A stretch of DNA of 64,000 nucleotides, from contig NZ_JANCLX010000003.1 in assembly GCF_024295805.1 (NCBI RefSeq), forward strand, positions 124,001 to 188,000, written 5' to 3'. The translations under genes were made by a program, and so were the position numbers. Source of the stretch: Streptomyces cucumeris (GTDB lineage: Bacteria > Actinomycetota > Actinomycetes > Streptomycetales > Streptomycetaceae). Under the pieces are notes generated by a model that had not been told where the DNA came from, did no database searches, and saw only the letters and a list, made by a program, of their open reading frames with translations. Of the stretch, positions 54,090 to 62,996 are shown in pieces (the first letter of the stretch is position 1; the number at the start of each line of letters is the position of its first letter).

Positions 54090-54105
54090 CCGTCCGGCAC
54101 CGCCG

Positions 54106-54141
54106 GACACCCGGCACACCCGGCACACCCGGCACACCCGG
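54106..54141 (+). repeat. 9-bp tandem repeat, four units (CACACCCGG)
   Basis: Four head-to-tail 9-bp units (the first reads GACACCCGG) lie in the 91-bp gap between the PKS and the C-T-R NRPS genes. Such short tandems vary by slippage. It may lengthen the spacer and affect coupling, but no clear function is visible. Confidence 0.8.
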
Positions 54142-54180
54142 ACAACGGTCATCGCGGTACTTGCGGAGGTTGACGCTCTC

Positions 54181-57100
54181 ATGGTCCCACCCGGCCCCCC
54201 GGCCGACGGCACGGAACTGTCGGTGACGAAGCAGCGGTTGATGGCGAAATGGCTGGCCGGTGGCGGAGCGCCGCGGGGGACCACCATTCCCCGCCATGAC
54301 CGCCCCGGTCCGGTCGCGCTCTCCTTCGCCCAGGAGCGGCTCTGGTTCCTCGCCCAGCTCCACCCCGGCAGCCCGTACCACAACATGGTCGAGGCGATCC
54401 GGATCCGCGGGCCGCTGGACCGGGACGCCCTGCGCCACGCCCTGGAGCAGGTGGTGCGGCGCCATGACGCGCTGCGCACCGTCTTCGACGTCCACCAGGG
54501 GGAACCGCACCAGTTCATCCTGGAGGACCAGCCGCTCGCCCTCGTCGTCGACGCCGGGCCGGTCTCCGCCGAGCGGGCGGTGGAGGTGCTGCGCGAGGCG
54601 TCGCAAGCCCCCTTCGACCTCATCCGGGGGCCGTTGATCCGGTTCCATCTGACCCCGCTGGGCCCGCAGGAGCACGTCCTGATGGTGACGCTGCACCATC
54701 TGGTGGGTGACGGGATGTCGGTGGGCATCCTGTTCCGCGAGCTCTTCGCCTGCTACGAGGCCCGCACGGCCGGACGGGAGCCGACGGGTCTGCCGGAACT
54801 CCCGGTGCGCTACGCCGACTTCTCCCACTGGCAGCGGCACCTGCTGCGCGGCCCGGAGCTCGAACGGCGGCTCGACCACTGGCGTGCCGTCCTGCACGAG
54901 CCGCTGCCCGATCTGGACGGGATGACCGACCGGCCCCGGCGGGGCAACCCCAGTCTGCGGGCGGTCAGCCGCTCCTTCACCCTCTCCGCCTCCCTCTCGG
55001 CGCGGCTGCGCGCCCTCGCCCGCGACCACCAGGCGACCCTGTTCATGGCTCTGCTGGCCGGTTTCAACGTGCTGGTGCACCGGCGCACCGGCGGCGACGA
55101 CATCGTGACCGGTTCGGTCGTCCACGGCCGCGACCAGCCCGAGGTGGAACACCTCATCGGCTTCTTCGCCAACACCCTGGCGCTGCGCACCGACCTCTCC
55201 GGCACACCGTCCTTCACCGAGGTGCTGGAGCGGGTGCGGCGGACCTGTCTGGAGGCGTACGCCCACCGGGACACGCCCATCGAGATCCTGGCGGCCGAGC
55301 TGCGGCCGGGGCGCAACGGCGGGGACAACCCGCTCTTCCAGGCCGCCGTGGTCGGTGAGAATCCGGCCGGGGCCGCGCGGATGGGCGATCTGGAGGTCGG
55401 GGCCTTCGACTTCGGGCTCGACACCTCCGAGTTCGACCTGGTGCTGCACTACTGGGAGACCGACGGACGGGTGGAGGGCGGGGTGCGCGGCAGCGCGGAC
55501 CTCTTCCACCCCGCGTCCGTCGACCGGTTCACCACGGAGCTGGAGCAGTTGTTCGCCGCGGTGGTGGCGGACCCGGAGCGGCCGGTGGCCACGCTGTCCC
55601 TCTCCACCGCGCCCCCGACGGCGCCCGAGGCACGGCCCGCCACCGCGGAGACCCACGCGTCCGCGGCCCCGCCCCCGGTGGACGGCCCGGTGCCCGGCCC
55701 GGCCGGGGACGACTCCGCGCTGAGCCCGACCGAGCGGGAGGTCGCGGCGGTGTGGCGCGAGGTGCTCGGCGTCCGGGACATCGACCCCGACGAGGACTTC
55801 TTCGAGGCCGGCGGACACTCCCTGCGTGCCGTCCGGGTCCTGCTGCGCCTCCGGGAGCGGCTGGGCGTGGACCTGCCGGTGCAGGCGTTCTTCGAGGCGC
55901 CGACGGTGAGCGCGCTGGCCGCCGTGTTCGACCGGGCCCAGGGGTCCGCCGCGGCGGAGACCGCACCCGCCGGTGACCAGGACGGCCGGGACGACGCGGC
56001 CGTCCTGCTCGCCGACGCCGTACTGGACCCGGAGATCTCCTGCCCGGACGGCGCCGCCCATGACCCCGCGCTCGTGGCGGCGCCCGCACACATCCTGCTC
56101 ACCGGCGCCACCAGCTTCCTCGGCATCCATCTGCTGGCCCGTCTGCTGGCGGTGACCGGCGCCCGGGTGCACTGCCTGGTGGAGGCGGGCGGTCCCGGGG
56201 AGGCCGAGAAGGAGCTGGCCCGTGCGGTGGACCGGTACCGGGTCCCGGTGGCGATGGACCGGGTCACCGTGGTCCCCGGCAGTCTGCGCGAACCCCTGCT
56301 CGGTCTGTCGACGATGACCTTCGCCCGGCTCGCGGGCACGATCGACGTGATCCACCACGCGGGCTGCGAGGCCAACCTGGCCCAGTCCTACCGGGAGTTG
56401 CGGGCGGCCAACGTGGGAGGCACCACGGAGGTGCTGCGGCTCGCCACCCGTGGCCGGATCAAACCGGTGCACTACGTCTCCTCCCCCGGTGTGCTGTTCG
56501 GCCGTGACACCGCGGCGGGCCCGCTGCCGACGGACGGACGGGTCCCGGCCGCTTCGGTCCTGCCGTCGGGCTATGTCCGCAGCCGGTGGGTCGCCGAGGA
56601 GCTGGCCGAGGCCGCACGGGCCCGGGGTATCCCGGTCTCCGTCTACCGGCCGGGCCGCCTCGGCGGTGACTCCGGCACCGGCGCAGGGGACCCGGACTCC
56701 GCCTTCTGGCGGTTCATCGGAGCCTGTACGGCGCTGGGCGCGGTACCCCGCTTCGGCCCGGACGCCGACTTCGACCTGGTGCCGGTGGACTACGTGACCG
56801 GGGCGCTGGCCGGACTGTCCCTGCTGCCCGGCGCACTGGGCGGTACGTACCACCTGGCCCATCCGGTGCGCACCCGGTTCGCCACCGTCGTCGAGCGGCT
56901 GCGGCGGGCCGGATACGCGCTGGAGGAGACCGAACCGGAGCGGTGGTCACGGCTGGTGGAGGCGGACGCCCTGGACGCCGGTCCCGACGACGGCCCTGAC
57001 GGGACGTCGGCGTCGGTGGCCGCCCTGACGAGTTCATCGCGCGGCATGCCCGGCTTCGGCAGCCTCCGTCTCGATGTCTCCGGCACCCTGACCGCCCTCG

Positions 57101-57231
57101 CCGCTACCGGCGTGCGCTGCCCGGCGGTCGACGCGGAGCTGCTGGACCGCTATCTGCACCACCTCCTCGGCACGGGCCTGCTCACACCCCCGTCCGGACC
57201 GCGCGCTTCCCGATCGGAGATCGTCATATGA
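54181..57231 (+). CDS. NRPS C-T-R (condensation, carrier, thioester reductase), no adenylation domain
   Basis: The 1,016-residue protein has a condensation domain (about 45-475, HHLVGDG), a carrier domain (about 520-590, EAGGHSLRA) and a thioester-reductase fold (about 635-1000, ILLTGATSFLGIHLL). There is no A domain, so its carrier must be loaded in trans. In the reductase the SDR Tyr is Y798, but the usual YxxxK lysine is Arg (R802, GYVRSRW). The domain may reduce poorly, or release the chain by another route such as cyclisation. Its stop overlaps the next NRPS as ATGA. ATG 54181 has GGAGG about 12 bases upstream. Confidence 0.88.
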   Translation: MVPPGPPADGTELSVTKQRLMAKWLAGGGAPRGTTIPRHDRPGPVALSFAQERLWFLAQLHPGSPYHNMVEAIRIRGPLDRDALRHALEQVVRRHDALRTVFDVHQGEPHQFILEDQPLALVVDAGPVSAERAVEVLREASQAPFDLIRGPLIRFHLTPLGPQEHVLMVTLHHLVGDGMSVGILFRELFACYEARTAGREPTGLPELPVRYADFSHWQRHLLRGPELERRLDHWRAVLHEPLPDLDGMTDRPRRGNPSLRAVSRSFTLSASLSARLRALARDHQATLFMALLAGFNVLVHRRTGGDDIVTGSVVHGRDQPEVEHLIGFFANTLALRTDLSGTPSFTEVLERVRRTCLEAYAHRDTPIEILAAELRPGRNGGDNPLFQAAVVGENPAGAARMGDLEVGAFDFGLDTSEFDLVLHYWETDGRVEGGVRGSADLFHPASVDRFTTELEQLFAAVVADPERPVATLSLSTAPPTAPEARPATAETHASAAPPPVDGPVPGPAGDDSALSPTEREVAAVWREVLGVRDIDPDEDFFEAGGHSLRAVRVLLRLRERLGVDLPVQAFFEAPTVSALAAVFDRAQGSAAAETAPAGDQDGRDDAAVLLADAVLDPEISCPDGAAHDPALVAAPAHILLTGATSFLGIHLLARLLAVTGARVHCLVEAGGPGEAEKELARAVDRYRVPVAMDRVTVVPGSLREPLLGLSTMTFARLAGTIDVIHHAGCEANLAQSYRELRAANVGGTTEVLRLATRGRIKPVHYVSSPGVLFGRDTAAGPLPTDGRVPAASVLPSGYVRSRWVAEELAEAARARGIPVSVYRPGRLGGDSGTGAGDPDSAFWRFIGACTALGAVPRFGPDADFDLVPVDYVTGALAGLSLLPGALGGTYHLAHPVRTRFATVVERLRRAGYALEETEPERWSRLVEADALDAGPDDGPDGTSASVAALTSSSRGMPGFGSLRLDVSGTLTALAATGVRCPAVDAELLDRYLHHLLGTGLLTPPSGPRASRSEIVI

Positions 57232-60200
57232 GTGCCGACCACGGCGCGGCCACGGCGCCCGCCGGTCCGCGTCTGCCCCTGCTGCCGACGACGGCCGACG
57301 CTCCGCCGCTGTGCCACCCGGTGACGCTGGACGCGCGGCGGTGGCACAGGATCTCGGCGCGGGCGGCCGAGGCGGGGCTCGAACCGGCGATGGTCCTGTG
57401 CGCCGCCTTCACCGAGGTGCTGGGGCTGTGGTCACGGGAGCCCGGATACACGGTGCGCATGCGCTCGGCGCGCGGCAGTGTGCTGGTGGACGCGGACGCC
57501 CTCGCCAACGGCGGTTTCCTGAACCGGGCGAGGGGGCTTGCCGGCTCGGCCCGCCCGGGCGACGCGTCCGGGTGGCCCGCGCCGCTGGTCGAGGTCGAGG
57601 ACGCGGTCACCGGCCCGGCCGTGGACGCCCCGCTGGGCGCCGACCCCGTGCTCGTGCTGCGGCTGCGGCCGTCCGGGGCGGGGGTCACCGCCGTGTGGGA
57701 GTGTCCGCGGTCCGCCCTTCCGGAGGGCATGGCGGCGGACATGGCGGCCGTCTGGTCCGCACTGCTCACCGTCCTGGCCGAGGACCCGGCGGCCTGGACG
57801 GCGCCGGGCTCCCCCGTGACGCTGCCCCCCGCGCAGGAGCGGCAGCGGGCCGAGGTCAACGCGACCTCGGCGCCCGTGCCCGAGGGGCTGCTGCACGAGG
57901 CCGTCGGACGGGCCGCCGACCGCCACCCCGAGCGGGTCGCGGTCGTCTCGGGGCGGCGTGTGCTGCCCTACACCGAGCTGATGAGCCGGGCCCGCCGTAT
58001 CGGACGGCGGCTGCGGGAGCTGGGCGCCCGGCCGGGCGCCCTGGTCGCGGTCTGTATGCGCAAGGGCTGGGAGCAGCCCGTCGGCATGCTGGGCGTACTG
58101 GAGTCGGGTGCTGCATGGGTCCCGGTGGACCCGGAACTGCCCGCGGACCGGCGGGACTATCTCTTCGAGACGACCGGCGCCGAGGTGGTGCTCACCCAGC
58201 GGGCGGTGGCCGACACCGGTGAGTGGCCCGCCGGGGTGACGGTGCTGGCCGTGGACGACGACGAGGAGTGGGCCGGGACCGCCGACGGACCGCTCACCCC
58301 GGCGCAGGATCCCGGTGATGTGGCCTACGTCCTGTTCACCTCGGGGTCCACGGGTCGTCCCAAGGGGGTGATGGTCCCTCACCGCGGGGCCCTGAACACC
58401 GTCCTGGACGTCAACGCCCGCTACGGCGTGACCTGCGAGGACCGGTTCATCGGGCTGTCGGCGATGAGCTTCGACCTCTCGCTGTGGGACATGTTCGGCG
58501 CCCTGTGCGCGGGCGCGGCCCTGGTGCTGCCCGATCCGGGCACCGAACGCGACCCGGCCCACTGGGTGGAGCTGGTGCGCCGTGAGTCGATCACCACCTG
58601 GATGGGCGCCCCGGCCCTCTTCGAGCTCTTCTGCGAACAGGTCGAGCAGGATCCGGAACCCTGGGTCGGCTCGCTGCGGCTGCTCATCCTCGGCGGTGAC
58701 TGGATCCCGCTCTCCCTGCCGTCCCGAGCCCAGGACATCGCGCCGGGTGTGCGGTTCGTGAGCCTCGGCGGCAACACCGAGGCGTCGATCCTCTCCAGCA
58801 CCTACGACGTGGAGACGGTGGATCCGGCGTGGCCGAGCATTCCGTACGGCAGGCCGCTGACCAACCAGACGCTGCACGTCCTCGACGCGGCCCTGCGCCC
58901 CCGGCCGGTCGGCGTACCCGGCGATCTGTACATCGGCGGCACGGGTGTGGCGCTCGGCTACTGGCGCGATCCGGACCGTACGGCCGCGGCCTTCCTCAGC
59001 CATCCGGTGACCGGGGAACGGCTGTACCGCACCGGCGACCTGGGCCGCTTCCTGCCGGACGGGAACGTGGAGTTCCTCGGCCGGGAGGACTTCCAGGTGA
59101 AGGTGGACGGCCACCGGATCGAACTGGGCGAGATCGAGACGGTGCTGCGGTCGCACCCCGGGATCGAGACGGCCGTGGTGACGGCGCTGCCGCGGCAGGA
59201 CGGCGAACTGGGCAACCAGGCGCTCGCCGGGTACCTCGCACCGGTCGCGGGGACGTGGCCGGATGTGGCGGAGGTCCGTGGCCACCTCCGGGAGCGGCTC
59301 CCGGCGTACATGGTGCCCGCGCATCTGGTCGTACTGGAGTCGCTGCCGCTGACCGCGCACGGGAAGGTGGACCGGCGGGCCCTCCCCCGCCCCGGTGCGG
59401 AAGCCCTGGACGGCGCCGACGGTGGACCGCGCACCCCGCTGGAGACACTGGTCGCGGAGCTGTGGTCGGAGGTACTGGGCGTCGAACGGGTGGGCACCCA
59501 CGACAGCTTCTTCGAACTCGGCGGCAACTCACTGCTCGGTATCCGGGTCATGAACCGGCTGCGGCAGCGGCTCGAACTCGACCTCGACGCGCACAGTCTG
59601 TTCCGGCACCGGACGGTGTCCGAACTGAGCCGGGCCATCGACCGGGTGAGGGCGGGCGACGGTCAGGACGGCGCACCCCTGCCGGCCGTGCGGCCCGACC
59701 CGTCGGCGGCATATGAGCCGTTCCCGCTCACCGATCAGCAGCAGGCGTACTGCGTCGGCCGGACCGGCTCGCTGTCCTCGGGCAACGTCTCGGCCCATAT
59801 GTACCTGGAGTTCGAGGGCGAGAACCTGGACCTCGACCGGTTCCAGCGGGCCTGGCGGCGGGTGGTGGACCGCCATCCGATGCTGCGTGCCGTGGTGGTG
59901 CCCGAGACGATGTCGCAGCGCGTCCTGGAGTCCGTGCCCCCGTACGAGATGCCCGTCGTGGATCTGCGCGGGGCCGCGGAGGAGCGGGTGGCCGCCGGAC
60001 TGGCGGAGATCCGGGAGCGGTACTCGCACGAGGTGCGACCGGTCGATACCTGGCCGCTGTTCGACGTGGTGGTGGCCCGGCTGGACGGCGGCCGCTCCCG
60101 GGTGCACATCAGCATCGACGCGCTGTGCGCCGACTTCGCCAGCGCCCGGGTGATGTTCGCCGACCTCACCCGCGCCTACGCCGAGCCCGGGGCGGAGCTC

Positions 60201-62996
60201 TCCCCGCCGCCGCTGGCCTACCGGGACTACGTGCTGTCCGTCGCCGGGCTGGACGGCACCGAGCGGTACCGGCGCTCGCTGGAGTACTGGGAGCGGCGGC
60301 TCCCCGCGCTGCCCCCGGCCCCGCAACTGCCGCTGGTGCGCAATCCGGAGGCGGTGACCGACCCGCGGTTCGTCCGCCGGTCGCTGCGGCTGGATGCGGA
60401 CCGCTGGCGGCGGCTGGTCACCCGGGCGGGCGCGGGCGGCCTCACCCCCGCCGGGCTGCTGCTGGCCGTCTACGCGGAGGCGCTGGCGCCGTGGACGCAT
60501 CAGCCCCGCTTCACCCTCAACGTGACCAATCTGAACCGGCTGCCGGTGCACCCGGACGTGGACGGCACGGTCGGTGAGTTCGCGTCGTTCGCCCTGGTCG
60601 AGGTGGACGCCACCGTGGCGGGGGACTTCGCGTCCCGGGCCCGCCGGGTGCAGGAGCAGCTCTGGAGCGACCTGGGCCATTCGCAGGTGAGCGGTGTCCA
60701 GCTACTGCGTGAACTGATGCGGTTGCGCGGCGGGTTCGACGGTGCGCTGATGCCGGTGGTCTTCACCAGCGCCGTGCCGCTGACCGGCGGTACCAGCACC
60801 CTGCTGGACGGGGTGCTGCGCCAGACGTACGGCATCACCCAGACCCCACAGGTCTGGATGGATCTGCTGACCGAGGTCCAGGACGAGGAGCTGGTGGTCA
60901 ACTGGGACGTCGCCGAGGCGCTGTTCGCCCCGGAACTGCTGGACGGGATCTTCGCCGGGATGCGCGACCTGCTGACCCGGCTGGCCGATGACGACCGTGC
61001 CTGGTCGGCGGAGGAGCCGCTGGAACCCGCCGCGCTCCCGGCCCGGGACGGCGCGGGCCCGGCCGTCGCGGGCGAGGGCGCGTCCCGGGAGCTGCCGGAT
61101 CTGCTGGTGCAGGACTTCTTCCTGGAGCAGTTGGCCCGGCAGCCGGACCGGACCGCCGTGATCAGCGGCGACCGGACGCTCAGCTACGCCGAACTCCACC
61201 GCGAGGCGTGCCGGGTGGCGCACTGGCTGCGGGAGCGGGGCGCGGGGCCCGGCAGGCCCGTCGGCATCGTGATGGAGAAGGGCTGGGAGCAGATCGCCGC
61301 GGCCTACGGTGTGCTGTACGCGGGCGCCCCCTATCTGCCGGTGGCCCCCGACGTGAGCGCCCGGCGGGTGCGGGAGCTGCTGGAGCGGTGCGAGGTGGAG
61401 CTGGTCCTCACCCAGTCGGGGCTGCGGGAGCTGGCCGGTGACCGGCAGACCCTGTGTCTGGACGCGCAGGAGCCGGACCCGGGCGCGGAACACGCGACGC
61501 TGCCCGAACGGTCGGCGACCCCGTCCGATCTGGCCTATGTGCTGTTCACCTCCGGCTCCTCCGGGCGGCCGAAGGGTGTGATGATCGAGCACCGCGGGGT
61601 CGTCAATGCGCTGCGCGAGACTCTCGAGACGTTCGCCCTCGGACCGCAGGACCGGGCCCTGGCACTGACCGCGCTGCACCACGACATGTCCGTGTTCGAT
61701 GTGTTCGGGGTGCTGGGCGCGGGCGGGACGCTGGTGGTCCCCGACGCCGCCGCACGGCGGGAGGCCGCGGACTGGGCACGGCTGATGACCACGCACCGGG
61801 TCACCGTGTGGAATTCGGTGCCCGCGATGATGGAGATGCTCCTGGCGCATCTGGGCTCCGAGGACGGTCCGCTCCCCGGGCTGCGGCTGGCCTTCCTCGG
61901 CGGTGACTGGCTCCCCGTCGCCGCCGTCCGCCGGCTCACCGAACGGGCCGGGGTGGAGGTGGTGAGCGTGGGAGGCCCCACCGAGACCACGCTGTGGAAC
62001 ATCTGGCACCGGGTGGGCGAACTCGGCCCGGAGCGCCGCAGCGTCCCGTACGGCACCCCGATCGCCAACACCCGCTACCACATCCTGGACGAGCGGATGC
62101 GGGACCGTCCCGTGTGGGCGACCGGCGAGATGTACTGCTCGGGGGTGGGTCTTGCACGCGGTTACTGGGCGGACCCGGAGCGCACCGCGGCCTCGTTCAC
62201 CACCCATCCGCGGACCGGCGAACGGCTGTACCGCACCGGTGATCTGGGCCGGTTCCTGCCGGACGGCACCATCGAGTTCGTGGGACGCGCCGACCTCCAG
62301 GTGCAGGTGGGCGGACACCGGATCGAACCGGGTGAGGTGGAGGCGGCGCTGCTGGCCCATCCGGCGGTGGGCTCGGCCGTGGTGGCCGGAGTGCCGCGTC
62401 CGGACGGGGGCGGACACCGGGGCCTGACCGGCTATGTGGTCCCGGCCGGTGCGGGCCGTGGCCCGCACGACCCCGCGCTGGGCGCACGGCTGCGGGACCA
62501 TCTGCGGGAGACGCTCCCGGAGTACATGGTGCCGTCGGTCTTCGTCGTCCTCGACGCGCTGCCGCTGAATGCCAACGGCAAGGTGGACCGGCGGGCTCTG
62601 CCGACGGCCCGCCCGGAGGCCGGTGCCGCCGTGCCGTCCGCGCCGGATTCGGCGGTCGCCGAGGTCTGCGCCGCGGTCTGGGCGGAGGTGCTGGGGCTGG
62701 ATGCGGTCGGCCAGGAGGACAACTTCTTCGCGCTGGGCGGGGATTCGGTACTGGCCACGCGGATCGTGACACGGCTGCGCCAGGTCTTCGAGTCGGAGCG
62801 GATCACCCTGCGGATGGTGTTCCTGTCGCCGACGGTGTCCGGGCTGGCCGAGGCGGTGACCGCGGCGGAGGAGGCCCCGGGACGGGCGGAGGCGACGGCC
62901 GCGATCCATCTGCGGATCGCGCGGATGTCCCCGGACGAGGTCGCGCGCGAACTGGCGGTCCGCCGGACCGCGGCGAAGAGCGGGGTGGGAAGTTGA
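57228..62996 (+). CDS. NRPS: Cy remnant - A - T - Cy - A - T
   Basis: The 1,922-residue protein starts with a fragment like the C-terminal lobe of a Cy domain (about 25-210). A first A domain follows (about 215-715, FTSGSTGRPKG, YRTGDLGRF, HGKVDRRA), then a carrier (about 735-800, ELGGNSLLG), a heterocyclisation domain (about 830-1275, DALCADFAS at 964-972 matching DxxxxDxxS), a second A domain (about 1290-1790, FTSGSSGRPKG, NGKVDRRA) and a carrier (ALGGDSVLA). The specificity codes read by eye are D-L-W-M-I-G-L-I-L-K and D-M-F-N-F-G-V-L-W-K. The second is closest to Cys-type codes and the first has no match I know. The Cy domain points to an oxazoline or thiazoline ring. ATG 57228 overlaps the previous stop. 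Confidence 0.9.
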   Translation: MSADHGAATAPAGPRLPLLPTTADAPPLCHPVTLDARRWHRISARAAEAGLEPAMVLCAAFTEVLGLWSREPGYTVRMRSARGSVLVDADALANGGFLNRARGLAGSARPGDASGWPAPLVEVEDAVTGPAVDAPLGADPVLVLRLRPSGAGVTAVWECPRSALPEGMAADMAAVWSALLTVLAEDPAAWTAPGSPVTLPPAQERQRAEVNATSAPVPEGLLHEAVGRAADRHPERVAVVSGRRVLPYTELMSRARRIGRRLRELGARPGALVAVCMRKGWEQPVGMLGVLESGAAWVPVDPELPADRRDYLFETTGAEVVLTQRAVADTGEWPAGVTVLAVDDDEEWAGTADGPLTPAQDPGDVAYVLFTSGSTGRPKGVMVPHRGALNTVLDVNARYGVTCEDRFIGLSAMSFDLSLWDMFGALCAGAALVLPDPGTERDPAHWVELVRRESITTWMGAPALFELFCEQVEQDPEPWVGSLRLLILGGDWIPLSLPSRAQDIAPGVRFVSLGGNTEASILSSTYDVETVDPAWPSIPYGRPLTNQTLHVLDAALRPRPVGVPGDLYIGGTGVALGYWRDPDRTAAAFLSHPVTGERLYRTGDLGRFLPDGNVEFLGREDFQVKVDGHRIELGEIETVLRSHPGIETAVVTALPRQDGELGNQALAGYLAPVAGTWPDVAEVRGHLRERLPAYMVPAHLVVLESLPLTAHGKVDRRALPRPGAEALDGADGGPRTPLETLVAELWSEVLGVERVGTHDSFFELGGNSLLGIRVMNRLRQRLELDLDAHSLFRHRTVSELSRAIDRVRAGDGQDGAPLPAVRPDPSAAYEPFPLTDQQQAYCVGRTGSLSSGNVSAHMYLEFEGENLDLDRFQRAWRRVVDRHPMLRAVVVPETMSQRVLESVPPYEMPVVDLRGAAEERVAAGLAEIRERYSHEVRPVDTWPLFDVVVARLDGGRSRVHISIDALCADFASARVMFADLTRAYAEPGAELSPPPLAYRDYVLSVAGLDGTERYRRSLEYWERRLPALPPAPQLPLVRNPEAVTDPRFVRRSLRLDADRWRRLVTRAGAGGLTPAGLLLAVYAEALAPWTHQPRFTLNVTNLNRLPVHPDVDGTVGEFASFALVEVDATVAGDFASRARRVQEQLWSDLGHSQVSGVQLLRELMRLRGGFDGALMPVVFTSAVPLTGGTSTLLDGVLRQTYGITQTPQVWMDLLTEVQDEELVVNWDVAEALFAPELLDGIFAGMRDLLTRLADDDRAWSAEEPLEPAALPARDGAGPAVAGEGASRELPDLLVQDFFLEQLARQPDRTAVISGDRTLSYAELHREACRVAHWLRERGAGPGRPVGIVMEKGWEQIAAAYGVLYAGAPYLPVAPDVSARRVRELLERCEVELVLTQSGLRELAGDRQTLCLDAQEPDPGAEHATLPERSATPSDLAYVLFTSGSSGRPKGVMIEHRGVVNALRETLETFALGPQDRALALTALHHDMSVFDVFGVLGAGGTLVVPDAAARREAADWARLMTTHRVTVWNSVPAMMEMLLAHLGSEDGPLPGLRLAFLGGDWLPVAAVRRLTERAGVEVVSVGGPTETTLWNIWHRVGELGPERRSVPYGTPIANTRYHILDERMRDRPVWATGEMYCSGVGLARGYWADPERTAASFTTHPRTGERLYRTGDLGRFLPDGTIEFVGRADLQVQVGGHRIEPGEVEAALLAHPAVGSAVVAGVPRPDGGGHRGLTGYVVPAGAGRGPHDPALGARLRDHLRETLPEYMVPSVFVVLDALPLNANGKVDRRALPTARPEAGAAVPSAPDSAVAEVCAAVWAEVLGLDAVGQEDNFFALGGDSVLATRIVTRLRQVFESERITLRMVFLSPTVSGLAEAVTAAEEAPGRAEATAAIHLRIARMSPDEVARELAVRRTAAKSGVGS

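Noticed and set aside
53956..56862. Minus-strand open frame of 968 codons opposite the C-T-R NRPS
   Set aside because: No domain pattern, Arg/Gly/Pro-rich text, and it covers clearly coding C, T and R domains on the plus strand.
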